Assembly: GCA_023150195.1 (NCBI GenBank)
Contig: JAKLLI010000012.1
Location: forward strand, 1 to 15,025
Direction: 5' to 3'
From: Azonexus sp.
Lineage (GTDB): Bacteria > Pseudomonadota > Gammaproteobacteria > Burkholderiales > Rhodocyclaceae
Length of the DNA: 15,025 nt
Shown in pieces: positions 7,764 to 15,025 of the stretch. The first letter of the stretch is position 1, and every line of letters starts with the position of its first letter. The position numbers and the translations under genes were made by a program. The notes beneath the pieces were generated by a model that was given only the letters and a program-made list of their open reading frames with translations, had not been told where the DNA came from and ran no database searches.

Positions 7764-8728
7764 TGGGCTTGTTCGAGTAGGGTGCGTGTCAGCTCGATCA
7801 GCGGTTTCAGGCTATCAACGTCGGTTTGGCTGACGGGCGTGTAGCCAAGGTAGCCGGTTTCCCGGAAAAATGCTTGGCCCTCGGCCGTGTGCTGAAAGGC
7901 TTCCAGGGCGGTGCGAATGCGCTGAATTTCCGGGTTACCCAAGCGGCGGTTGGCCAGGGTCATGAGGTGGGGGATACTGGCGCCGGTTTCCAGCGTGCGC
8001 AGGTTGGCCCGTACGTCGGGCGGCACCTGCTTCAGCGGCGTGTAAGTGGTGACAGCGGCGTCCATTTCACCGACGGCCACGGCAGCGATGGCTGCGCCGT
8101 GGGTGGCAAATTCGCGTAACTGGTAATCCCGTCCCGGTTGATAGCCATGGTCGTGCAGCCATTTGAGGCCACCAATCGACGAAATTGAGAGATTGCTCGA
8201 GAGGGCAATGCGCTTGCCCTGCAATTCCTTCAGTTTCTTCACGGGGCTGTCGTTGCGCACGACGAACAGAGGCAGCAGTTCCGCACGGTAACGGAAGAGG
8301 GCATCGAAGCCTTGTTCGGCAGCCATGGCGCCGAAATGCGGGCCGGCAATGGCCAGGTCGAAATCGCCGGCAAGTAGTTGTCTGGCGTAGGTCACGTAAT
8401 CCGGCGCGGTATAGATCGTGACCTTGCGCCCCAATTGCGTTTCAAGGTAATGGGTCAGCGGCTGGTGGGTCTTGATCAGGGCCAGCGCACTGTTGAAGGG
8501 CATGATGCCCAGCTTCAGCGGACTGTCCAGGTTGGCGGCCCGACTGTGCGACGCGAAGCCGGTCAGCGGCAGAAGAAGTAGCCCCTGAAGCAGCGCGCGC
8601 CGGTTGCGGCGAACGGGGGCGCTGCGTTGAACAAGGCGGAGCGGCTGCACGGGCGTCATCCAGTCAATAATGAAGTGGTAATTTTCGGTGGAAACGGGGG
8701 TTTCGGCAATCCGCGTGAGGGGGCTCAA
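7760..8728 (-). CDS. PhnD-like periplasmic substrate-binding protein (putative sensor partner)
   Basis: 322 aa from a TTG start at 8728. The mature part resembles the phosphate/phosphonate-binding family (PhnD, AioX, sensor region of TtrS): LKLGIMPFNS, LTHYLETQLGRKVTIYTAPDYVTY, DLAIAGPHFGAM, LQGKRIALSS and VAVGEMDAAVTTYTPL. The export signal is unusual: a long basic n-region with NRRALLQG (42-49) before LLLLPLTGFASHSRA. This resembles a twin-arginine signal, with cleavage probably after SRA or SRAA (residue 64 or 65). The TTG overlaps the stop of the AraC gene as TTGA (8725-8728). An ATG at 8659 (residue 24) is an alternative start, still ahead of the signal. No ABC permease or ATPase gene is present and the next gene is a hybrid kinase, so a sensing role is more likely than uptake. 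The mature protein has no cysteine, which argues against AioX-type arsenite binding. The ligand is unknown. Confidence 0.85.
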   Translation of the reverse strand: MSPLTRIAETPVSTENYHFIIDWMTPVQPLRLVQRSAPVRRNRRALLQGLLLLPLTGFASHSRAANLDSPLKLGIMPFNSALALIKTHQPLTHYLETQLGRKVTIYTAPDYVTYARQLLAGDFDLAIAGPHFGAMAAEQGFDALFRYRAELLPLFVVRNDSPVKKLKELQGKRIALSSNLSISSIGGLKWLHDHGYQPGRDYQLREFATHGAAIAAVAVGEMDAAVTTYTPLKQVPPDVRANLRTLETGASIPHLMTLANRRLGNPEIQRIRTALEAFQHTAEGQAFFRETGYLGYTPVSQTDVDSLKPLIELTRTLLEQAQ

Positions 8729-9810
8729 GCATGGGGCGCCTGCGATGGGTCGCGGCGACGGTAGTGGGCGGGCGACATGCCGGTCCAGCTGACGAAGGCG
8801 CGGTAAAACGCCGAGGTGTCGGCATAGCCCAGATCAGCAGCGATTTGGGCGACCGGGTCGCGGCTTTTGCTCAGTCGCGAAAGCGCCAGGTCGCGGCGCA
8901 GGGCATCCTTGATGGCGCGAAAACTCGTGCCCTCTTCGTCCAGCCGGCGATGAATGGTGCGCGGCGAAACGTGCAGGCGGTCGGCGATTTCATCCAGCCC
9001 CGGGGTGGCGGGTAGCGCATCGCGCAGCAGGTTGCGCACGCGGATCAGCATTTCGCGGTCGCGGCGGTAGAGCATGGTGATTTTGCCTGGCGCACCCTCG
9101 AGAAAGCTGGTCAGCGCGGCTTCGTCCCGGCGCACCGGCAGTTCCAGCAAATGCGCGTTGAAGCGGGCAATCAGCTGGCCGCATTGCCCGCAGGGCGTCG
9201 GGTCGAAACGGGAGTCTTCGGTGAAGATGAGGGCGTAGTCGGCGAAATGAACGGGTTGAGCATAGGGGAAGCTCACTGCATCGAGCGCAATGCCGCGCCC
9301 GGCCAGCCAACAGGCCAGGCTGTGCAGCAGCCTGAGCAACCATTCGAAGGCGAAAACCCGGCCAGGGTCGCTGCTCTCCGTCGCCAGGCGCCGCGTTTCC
9401 GAGATCACCAGTTCGGCCTTGCCCTGCTGGCGGCGAACGTTGATGGCCAAATCGGGAAGAACCAGGCGCAGGAAGCGGCTGGCCCGCGCCAGCGCTTCAG
9501 CCAGCGTCGGCGCCGAGAGGCAGCCGCGGCACAGAAATTCGAAGCTGCCGGGACGCATGGGCTGGGCAAAGAGCGAAAAGGCTTCGTCGTCGAGCAGGCG
9601 GGTCAGCCGATTGTAGAGGGCGGCGTAGTGATCAATCGGAATTCGGCTGGCGGTGTCTGCAATGTCGATCCCGAATTCGTCGAGCAGGGATTGCGGAATG
9701 GCCGCCCGTTTTTGCATGCCGGAGAGCATGCCGCGAACAAATCCCATGGCAACAGTGGCTTGGCTGCGATGTTTTGGCGTGGCGATCTTGCGGTGCACCA
9801 TTTTTGGCAT
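8725..9810 (-). CDS. AraC-family transcriptional regulator with N-terminal arabinose-binding-like domain
   Basis: 361 aa. The N-terminal 230 residues follow the pattern of the effector domain found in OruR/VirS-type AraC proteins: LMRPGSFEFL-like turn, SAPTLAEALARASRF, and LPVRRDEAALTSFLEGAP before the linker. The C-terminus is a two-helix-turn-helix AraC domain: LDEIADRLHVSPRTIHRRL (272-290) and IAADLGYADTSAFYRAF (323-339), ending in the signature WTGMSPAHYRR. Two CxxC pairs, C94/C97 and C207/C210, lie in the effector domain; the second seems to be in a short insertion. It is the first gene of an operon with the PhnD-like protein and hybrid kinase and is divergent from icmF, so it may control either or both (inference). 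ATG 9810 has no visible ribosome site; ATG 9801 or 9747 could be the real start. Confidence 0.9.
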   Translation of the reverse strand: MPKMVHRKIATPKHRSQATVAMGFVRGMLSGMQKRAAIPQSLLDEFGIDIADTASRIPIDHYAALYNRLTRLLDDEAFSLFAQPMRPGSFEFLCRGCLSAPTLAEALARASRFLRLVLPDLAINVRRQQGKAELVISETRRLATESSDPGRVFAFEWLLRLLHSLACWLAGRGIALDAVSFPYAQPVHFADYALIFTEDSRFDPTPCGQCGQLIARFNAHLLELPVRRDEAALTSFLEGAPGKITMLYRRDREMLIRVRNLLRDALPATPGLDEIADRLHVSPRTIHRRLDEEGTSFRAIKDALRRDLALSRLSKSRDPVAQIAADLGYADTSAFYRAFVSWTGMSPAHYRRRDPSQAPHA

Positions 9811-9857
9811 CTGGGAAGCGTTGACCGTAACAGGGTATCACCTTGGCGGGATTTGCA

Positions 9858-9882
9858 CGATTGTCGTCAGTCGCCACAATCG
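9858..9882. promoter_or_regulatory. Inverted repeat in the icmF/araC divergent promoter region, candidate operator
   Basis: CGATTGT (9858-9864) and ACAATCG (9876-9882) are exact inverted arms separated by 11 bp, in the 131-bp gap between the AraC gene start (9810) and the icmF start (9942). The right arm overlaps a weak -10-like CACAAT (9875-9880) facing icmF, with TTGCAC at 9853-9858 as a poor -35. A dimeric regulator bound here could control both directions. The likeliest binder is the adjacent AraC protein, but AraC proteins often prefer direct repeats, so this is tentative. Confidence 0.4.
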
Positions 9883-9941
9883 CGGGGCGAAAAAACCAGC
9901 CTACCATGATGGACTTTCCCGTTTTTGATGAGGCTGTCGTC

Positions 9942-12900
9942 ATGACCGATCTTTCCGTTGCCAAGAAGCTGTTGCCGTACAAGCCGAAGAACAAGGTGCG
10001 TTTCGTGACCGCGGCTTCCCTGTTCGATGGTCATGATGCCTCGATCAACATCATGCGGCGCATTTTGCAGTCGACCGGCTCCGAGGTCATTCACCTCGGC
10101 CACAACCGTTCGGTGCAGGAAATTGTCAATGCTGCCTTGCAGGAAGACGTGCAGGGTATCTGCATCACCTCGTATCAGGGCGGTCATGTCGAGTTCTTCA
10201 AGTACATGATTGACCTGCTCAAGGCCAACGGCGGCGAGAACATCAAGGTGTTTGGCGGCGGTGGCGGCGTGATCGTGCCGTCCGAAATCAAGGAATTGCA
10301 CGCCTATGGCGTGACCCGCATTTACGCCCCCGAAGACGGCGTGCACATGGGCTTGCAGGGCATGATCAACGAAGTGGTCGAAAAATCGGATTTCGACCTG
10401 GCCGACGAGGGCGTACCGACGGCAGAACAGGCGCTGGCCGGTTTGCAGGCGGGTGACAAGCGCCTGCTCTCACGCCTGATCACCCTCCTTGAAAACGGCG
10501 AAGCGCCGGCCCTGAAGGAACCGCTGCTCAAGGCGGCGGCTGCGTTGAACACGCCGGTGCTCGGCATCACCGGCACCGGGGGCGCGGGCAAGTCTTCACT
10601 CACCGATGAACTGGTCCGCCGTTTCCGTCTGGATCAGGGCGATACCGTCAAGATTGGTCTGGTGTCCATCGATCCGTCGCGCAAGCGTACCGGCGGCGCG
10701 CTGCTCGGCGACCGTATCCGCATGAACGCTATCGAGCATCCGAACATCTTCATGCGTTCGCTGGCCACCCGCGATACCGGCTCCGAAATTTCTGTCGCGC
10801 TGCCTGAAGTCATCGCGGCTTGCAAACTGGCCGGTTTTGATCTGGTGATCGTCGAAACCTCTGGCATCGGCCAGGGCAACGCTGCGATCGTGCCCTTCGT
10901 CGATCTGTCGCTGTACGTGATGACGCCGGAGTTCGGCGCCGCGTCGCAGCTGGAGAAGATCGACATGCTCGACTTCGCCGATTTCGTGGCGATCAACAAG
11001 TTCGACCGCAAGGGCGCCGAGGATGCCCTGCGCGATGTGCGCAAACAGTACCAGCGCAACCGCGAACTGTTCGGCCAATCGCCCGACGATATGCCCGTGT
11101 TCGGTACGCAGGCGGCCCGCTTCAACGATGACGGCGTGACCGCGCTGTATCAGGCACTGGTGCCGGTGCTGGCCGAAAAGGGGCTGAAGCTGGCCGCTGG
11201 CAAGTTGCCGCTCGTCACGGTCAAGCAGTCCTCCAGCCAGCGCGCGATCGTGCCGGCGCAGCGGGTGCGTTATCTGGCCGAAATTGCCGATACCGTGCGC
11301 GGCTATCACAAGCATACCAACGAGCAAGTCCGGATCGCCCGCGAACGTCAGGCCTTGCGTATCTCGAAAGGCATTTTTGCCGGTTGCGACAAGTCGACCG
11401 CAGATTTTGATGAACTGGCCGCGTTCAAGGACAGCCAGCAGGATCCGAAAGCGAAGAAGCTGCTGGATATGTGGCCGCAGACGCTGGAAGCCTATGCCGG
11501 CGACGAGTACGTGGTCAAAATCCGCGACAAGGAAATCCGCACCAAACTCACTTCGGAATCGCTGTCCGGTACCAAGATCCGCAAGGTCATCCTGCCGACC
11601 TTCACCGACGACGGTGAAATCCTGCGCTTCCTGATGCGCGAGAACGTTCCGGGTTCCTTCCCCTATACCGCTGGCGTGTTCGCCTTCAAGCGGGAAGGCG
11701 AAGACCCGACCCGCATGTTTGCGGGCGAAGGCGACGCCTTCCGCACCAACCGCCGCTTCAAGCGCGTTTCCGAAGGCATGCCGGCGCATCGCCTGTCCAC
11801 CGCTTTCGACTCGGTGACGCTGTACGGTTGCGATCCCGATGAGCGTCCGGACATTTACGGCAAAATCGGCAACTCCGGGGTGTCGATTGCCACCCTCGAC
11901 GACATGAAGGTGCTCTACGACGGCTTCGATCTGGTCAATCCCACCACCTCGGTGTCGATGACCATCAACGGCCCGGCGCCCATCATTCTGGCGTGTTTCT
12001 TCAATACCGCCATCGACCAGCAGATGGCCAAGTTCCAAAAGGACAATGGCCGCCAGCCGACCGAAGACGAAGCCGAGAAAATCCGCGAATGGACGCTGTC
12101 GACCGTACGCGGCACCGTGCAGGCCGACATCCTCAAGGAAGACCAAGGCCAGAATACCTGCATCTTCTCGACCGAATTCGCGCTGAAGATGATGGGCGAC
12201 ATCCAGGAATTCTTCGTCCACAACCAGGTGCAGAACTTCTACTCGGTGTCGATCTCTGGCTACCACATCGCCGAAGCCGGCGCCAACCCGATCAGCCAGC
12301 TGGCCTTCACGCTGTCCAACGGCTTCACCTACGTTGAGTCCTACCTGGCGCGCGGCATGCATATCGACGATTTCGCCCCGAACCTGTCGTTCTTCTTCAG
12401 CAACGGCATGGACCCCGAATACTCGGTGATCGGCCGCGTTGCCCGCCGCATCTGGGCGGTGGCGATGAAGAACAAGTACGGCGCCAACGAACGCAGCCAG
12501 AAACTGAAGTACCACATCCAGACAAGTGGGCGCTCACTGCACGCCCAGGAGATGGATTTCAACGACATCCGCACCACCTTGCAGGCGCTGATCGCCATCT
12601 ACGACAACTGCAACAGCCTGCACACCAACGCCTACGACGAAGCGATCACGACGCCGACCGAGGAGTCCGTTCGCCGCGCCATGGCCATCCAGCTGATCAT
12701 CAATCGTGAATGGGGCGTCGCCAAGAACGAAAACCCGAACCAGGGCGCTTTCGTCATCGACGAACTGACCGATCTGGTCGAAGAAGCCGTGCTCAAGGAA
12801 TTCGAAGCCATCGCCTCGCGCGGCGGCGTCTTGGGTGCCATGGAAACCGGCTACCAGCGCGGCAAGATCCAGGAGGAGTCCATGCATTACGAGCATATGA

Positions 12901-13205
12901 AGCACGACGGCTCCTATCCGATCATCGGGGTGAACACCTTCCTCAATCCCAAGGGGATGGGGCAGCAGGAGATCGAACTGGCGCGGTCCACGGATGAAGA
13001 AAAGCAATCGCAGATCCAGCGCCTGCGCGATTTTCACGCCCGAAACGCGTCGACCGCACCCGCCATGCTCGACAAACTCAAGCAGACGGTGATCGAAGAC
13101 GGCAACGTCTTTGCCGTGCTGGTCGATGCGGTGAAATATTGCTCGCTGGGCCAGATCAGTAGCGCCCTCTACGAAGTCGGCGGCCAATACCGCCGCAGCA
13201 TGTAA
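9942..13205 (+). CDS. icmF: Fused isobutyryl-CoA mutase IcmF (B12-binding, MeaB-like GTPase, mutase)
   Basis: 1087 aa, the usual IcmF size. It catalyses coenzyme-B12-dependent interconversion of isobutyryl-CoA and n-butyryl-CoA, with a built-in G-protein chaperone. The N-terminal B12 domain has LFDGHDAS with the cobalt-ligating H31. The GTPase has P-loop [12 protein letters not shown] (K217), [10 protein letters not shown] and NKFD (352-355). The C-terminal half is the substrate-binding barrel ([19 protein letters not shown]). Two positions point to isobutyryl rather than methylmalonyl substrate: F593 in RMFAGEG where methylmalonyl-CoA mutase has Tyr, and Q737 in QGQNTCIF where it has Arg. 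They correspond, as I recall, to F598/Q742 described for other IcmF proteins. The start at 9942 has GAGG (9930-9933) eight bases upstream and matches the family N-terminus. The frame also opens at 9843 and 9906, which I reject. A strong terminator follows, so it is a single-gene transcript divergent from the AraC operon. Confidence 0.96.
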   Translation: MTDLSVAKKLLPYKPKNKVRFVTAASLFDGHDASINIMRRILQSTGSEVIHLGHNRSVQEIVNAALQEDVQGICITSYQGGHVEFFKYMIDLLKANGGENIKVFGGGGGVIVPSEIKELHAYGVTRIYAPEDGVHMGLQGMINEVVEKSDFDLADEGVPTAEQALAGLQAGDKRLLSRLITLLENGEAPALKEPLLKAAAALNTPVLGITGTGGAGKSSLTDELVRRFRLDQGDTVKIGLVSIDPSRKRTGGALLGDRIRMNAIEHPNIFMRSLATRDTGSEISVALPEVIAACKLAGFDLVIVETSGIGQGNAAIVPFVDLSLYVMTPEFGAASQLEKIDMLDFADFVAINKFDRKGAEDALRDVRKQYQRNRELFGQSPDDMPVFGTQAARFNDDGVTALYQALVPVLAEKGLKLAAGKLPLVTVKQSSSQRAIVPAQRVRYLAEIADTVRGYHKHTNEQVRIARERQALRISKGIFAGCDKSTADFDELAAFKDSQQDPKAKKLLDMWPQTLEAYAGDEYVVKIRDKEIRTKLTSESLSGTKIRKVILPTFTDDGEILRFLMRENVPGSFPYTAGVFAFKREGEDPTRMFAGEGDAFRTNRRFKRVSEGMPAHRLSTAFDSVTLYGCDPDERPDIYGKIGNSGVSIATLDDMKVLYDGFDLVNPTTSVSMTINGPAPIILACFFNTAIDQQMAKFQKDNGRQPTEDEAEKIREWTLSTVRGTVQADILKEDQGQNTCIFSTEFALKMMGDIQEFFVHNQVQNFYSVSISGYHIAEAGANPISQLAFTLSNGFTYVESYLARGMHIDDFAPNLSFFFSNGMDPEYSVIGRVARRIWAVAMKNKYGANERSQKLKYHIQTSGRSLHAQEMDFNDIRTTLQALIAIYDNCNSLHTNAYDEAITTPTEESVRRAMAIQLIINREWGVAKNENPNQGAFVIDELTDLVEEAVLKEFEAIASRGGVLGAMETGYQRGKIQEESMHYEHMKHDGSYPIIGVNTFLNPKGMGQQEIELARSTDEEKQSQIQRLRDFHARNASTAPAMLDKLKQTVIEDGNVFAVLVDAVKYCSLGQISSALYEVGGQYRRSM

Positions 13206-13260
13206 GGCAAGGCTCCCAAAAGGAGATCAGCACACGAACCCGACAGGGTGTGAGGAGAAT

Positions 13261-13291
13261 GACGGCGAGGCAAAGTACCTCGCCGTTTTTT
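13261..13291 (+). terminator. Rho-independent terminator of icmF
   Basis: ACGGCGAGG (13262-13270) pairs perfectly with CCTCGCCGT (13278-13286) around a 7-base loop. It runs into TTTTTT (13286-13291). It begins 56 bases after the icmF stop. Confidence 0.92.
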
Positions 13292-13379
13292 ATGGCACCA
13301 GCTGACGCATGACGCGGAAGCCGATGTAATCGCTCGCTGTTTTGTCAAAATCAGGATTTGCTAAGGGTTGACCGTAATG
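13290..13379 (-). pseudogene. Remnant of the C-terminal end of a formylglycine-generating-enzyme-like (SUMF1/FGE-sulfatase) protein
   Basis: Reading the minus strand from 13379 to a TAA at 13292-13290 gives 29 residues, ending SDYIGFRVMRQLVP. The motif IGFRV-x-R a few residues before the stop is the typical end of FGE-sulfatase (SUMF1/EgtB/PvdO-like) domains. A TAA lies directly upstream in the same frame and the AT-rich DNA further up shows no continuation, so only the last piece of a gene would remain. The stop codon abuts the icmF terminator, which would serve as a convergent gene end. The match rests on a short motif and could be chance. Confidence 0.42.
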
Positions 13380-13434
13380 TTAGTCAATTGTTGAATGTGG
13401 TAAATTCGTCAGGTTTTGAATTGTTGTTAGTCAA
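13379..13434. repeat. Short direct repeats in the AT-rich leader of the Cache sensor gene
   Basis: GTTAGTCAA occurs at 13379-13387 and again at 13426-13434, and ATTGTTG at 13387-13393 and 13420-13426. The region (about 13360-13437) is clearly more AT-rich than its surroundings and lies directly before the GTG start of the sensor gene. TTGACC (13368-13373) and TTGAAT (13391-13396), 17 bp apart, could form a sigma-70 promoter. The repeats may be regulator half-sites or the scar of an old rearrangement. Confidence 0.35.
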
Positions 13435-13437
13435 CTT

Positions 13438-15025
13438 GTGCCACTGATTCCGAAGGAAACCAACCTCCCGCGCATCCACCTGATCGGCACTTTGCTGATT
13501 GTGGTGCTGTTGACGCTTGGGCTGGCGGCGTTTTACTCGTGGCAGCACCTGCGTAGTGAGCGCGATGCCGCCCGGCGGGTCGAGCAGGTGGTGGTGGATC
13601 AGGTGCGCGCTCGGCTACGCACCGAGATGGATAGCGCGATCAGTTATATCGAATTCACCCGGCAACAAACGGAACATGTGTTGCGTCAGCAACTGCGCTC
13701 CCAGGTGGATACGGCCTACCAGATCATGGAAGCCATTCACCGGCGGGAAAGTGCACGTCATGGTGAGGCCGAGGTCAAGCAGACCATTCTCGACAGCTTG
13801 CGTCCTCTGCGCTTCTTTGACGGGCAGGGTTATTACTTCATCGACGATATGGACGGACGCTTTGTATTGCTGCCGGTCGCGCCGGAATACGAAGGCAAGC
13901 TGGCGCCGGATAACCGCGACGATCAGGGCAATTTCGTGATGCGTGGTCTGATTCAGGCGGCGGGCAAGCCGCCGGGCGAGGGTTATTCGCGCTATCGCTG
14001 GTATCTGCCGGATCGCAAGGATGAGATGGCGGACAAACTGGCTTATGTGCGCCATTTCGCGCCCTATGACTGGCTGATCGGGGCTGGCGATTATTTGTAT
14101 AAATGGGAGGCCCGTCAGCAGCAGGAAGCCCTGGGGCGCCTGCGCGCCGTGCGCTTCGGTGAAAGCGGTTACATCGCCGTGATGAATGCTGATGGCCGTG
14201 GCCTGGTGTCGCCCGGAATTCCGTCGCTCGAGGGCATGCGGATCGATGACTTGCCGCCGACCATGCGGGAAACCGTGTCGCGCGTTTTCCTGTCAGCCAG
14301 CGAGCAAGGCAGCTATGTGAATTATCAGTGGCTCAACCCGAAGACCGGTGAAATGTCCGGTAAAACGGCGCTGGTGCAGCGCGTGGCACCGTGGAACTGG
14401 GTGCTGATGGTGACCATGTACGACGATGATTTTCAGGCAGCCATCAACCGCGAATTGACCCAGCATGCCCCGCTGGGGGTGAGCAGCACCAGCGATCTGC
14501 TGATTTCGCTGCTGGCGGCGCTGGCCATCGGGATTGGCGGTTCTTTGCTGTTTTCGCGGTGGACCGCAGGGCTGTTTGCCGCCAACCAGCGGCGCCTGTT
14601 GGATCAGCAAGCGGCCTTGCAGCATAGCGAGGACAAGCTGAACAGCATTCTCGACAGCGTCGAAGCCTACATTTATATCAAGGCGCCGGACTACACTTAC
14701 CAGTACGCCAATCGGCGGGTTTGCGAGTTGTTTGGGCGACCTTTGCCCGCGATTGTGGGGGCAGACGATAGCGTATTTTTCGATCTGCCCACCTGTGCCC
14801 GTATCCGGGAAAACGACCGGCGCGTGATCGAGCTGGGCGAGCGGGTCAGCGAAGAAGAGGTCAACACGACCGAGGACGGGAAAATTACCCAGGCTTTCCT
14901 GTCCGTCAAAATTCCGCTGCGTGACGTCGAGGGCAAGATCTATGGCTTGTGCGGCATTTCGACGGACATTACCAGCCGCAAGCAGGTAGAGGCGGAACTG
15001 GAAGGTCATCGCAATCACCTGGAAG
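13438..15025 (+). CDS. Membrane sensor protein with double Cache domain and PAS (partial, C-terminus beyond the right edge)
   Basis: 529 codons are visible in an open frame running off the window. A membrane helix (about 15-34) is followed by a periplasmic double Cache region of roughly 300 residues with two similar units: GYYFIDDMDGRFVLLP (from 131) with YVRHFAPYDWLIGAGDY, and GYIAVMNADGRGLVSP (from 244) with VQRVAPWNWVLMVTMY. The second helix is at about 353-372, then a PAS domain (398-515) ending in GISTDITSRKQVEAELE. The output domain is not in the window; a histidine kinase or diguanylate cyclase is most likely, since the text after PAS (EGHRNHLE) resembles the coil preceding kinase domains. 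No ATG is available before the first helix. The GTG at 13438 is the only sensible start in a frame opened by a TGA at 13417, and it has no visible ribosome site. The ligand is unknown; this Cache type often binds small organic acids. Confidence 0.88.
   Translation, partial: MPLIPKETNLPRIHLIGTLLIVVLLTLGLAAFYSWQHLRSERDAARRVEQVVVDQVRARLRTEMDSAISYIEFTRQQTEHVLRQQLRSQVDTAYQIMEAIHRRESARHGEAEVKQTILDSLRPLRFFDGQGYYFIDDMDGRFVLLPVAPEYEGKLAPDNRDDQGNFVMRGLIQAAGKPPGEGYSRYRWYLPDRKDEMADKLAYVRHFAPYDWLIGAGDYLYKWEARQQQEALGRLRAVRFGESGYIAVMNADGRGLVSPGIPSLEGMRIDDLPPTMRETVSRVFLSASEQGSYVNYQWLNPKTGEMSGKTALVQRVAPWNWVLMVTMYDDDFQAAINRELTQHAPLGVSSTSDLLISLLAALAIGIGGSLLFSRWTAGLFAANQRRLLDQQAALQHSEDKLNSILDSVEAYIYIKAPDYTYQYANRRVCELFGRPLPAIVGADDSVFFDLPTCARIRENDRRVIELGERVSEEEVNTTEDGKITQAFLSVKIPLRDVEGKIYGLCGISTDITSRKQVEAELEGHRNHLE

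Noticed and set aside
7760..8728. Assignment of the PhnD-like gene as phosphonate transporter PhnD or arsenite sensor AioX
   Set aside because: No phnC/phnE genes are adjacent, which argues against PhnD. The mature protein has no cysteine for AioX-type arsenite binding. Only family membership is supported.
9843..9941. N-terminal extension of IcmF from upstream starts at 9843 or 9906
   Set aside because: It would place coding sequence over the promoter and palindrome. Family similarity begins at MTDLSVAKK, and a GAGG site fits 9942.
10596..12515. Long minus-strand open frame (639 codons) opposite icmF
   Set aside because: It is antisense to intact icmF. The translation shows no recognisable domain, only the low-complexity composition of a shadow frame.
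13259..13312. 17-codon frame MTARQSTSPFFMAPADA preceded by GAGGAG
   Set aside because: It spans the icmF terminator hairpin, and the purine-rich run is too close to the ATG. A real peptide gene is unlikely.
1..15025. CRISPR array, tRNA/rRNA, insertion sequence or prophage
   Set aside because: I found no regularly spaced repeats, cloverleaf-like sequence, transposase signature or terminal inverted repeats with target duplication on either strand.

Overview
The window looks like chromosomal DNA of a GC-rich Gram-negative bacterium. A betaproteobacterium, perhaps of the Rhodocyclaceae type, is my best guess from codon use, a plant-type cofactor-independent phosphoglycerate mutase, a fused isobutyryl-CoA mutase and the density of PAS/Cache signalling proteins. 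This placement is an inference; no rRNA or taxonomic marker is present. I see no tRNA, CRISPR array, insertion sequence or phage gene.

Layout, left to right. (1) 1-2322, minus strand: a response regulator with REC-PAS-PAS-GGDEF-EAL domains whose C-terminus runs off the left edge. Its GGDEF site is degenerate (AGNEF) while the inhibitory site and EAL signatures look intact. (2) 2323-2470: a divergent intergenic region with a perfect 8-bp-arm inverted repeat next to the regulator's start. (3) 2471-4114, plus: gpmI, followed by an intrinsic terminator. (4) 4253-5011, plus: a TerC-family membrane protein with its own promoter-like -10, ended by a 24-bp perfect palindrome. (5) 9810 down to 5049, minus: a tight three-gene operon with 4-nt overlaps at both junctions. 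It encodes an AraC-type regulator, a PhnD-like periplasmic binding protein and a membrane hybrid histidine kinase. (6) 9942-13205, plus: icmF, divergent from the AraC gene, with a candidate operator palindrome between them and a strong terminator behind. (7) 13290-13379, minus: what looks like the leftover C-terminal end of a formylglycine-generating-enzyme-like (SUMF1) protein. (8) 13438 to the right edge, plus: a double-Cache, PAS sensor protein, truncated by the window.

The most interesting unit is the araC-phnD-like-hybrid kinase operon. A solute-binding protein without ABC permease or ATPase genes, translationally coupled to a hybrid kinase, suggests ligand sensing rather than uptake. 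Known precedents are AioX/AioS, TorT/TorS and the PhnD-like sensor region of TtrS. The operon lies head-to-head with icmF, so it may connect an extracellular cue to acyl-CoA carbon-skeleton rearrangement. That link is an inference from gene order. The AraC protein also carries two CxxC motifs in its effector domain, one in what looks like a small insertion.

The metabolic genes are ordinary: lower glycolysis (gpmI), probable metal export (TerC family) and coenzyme-B12-dependent interconversion of isobutyryl-CoA and n-butyryl-CoA (icmF).
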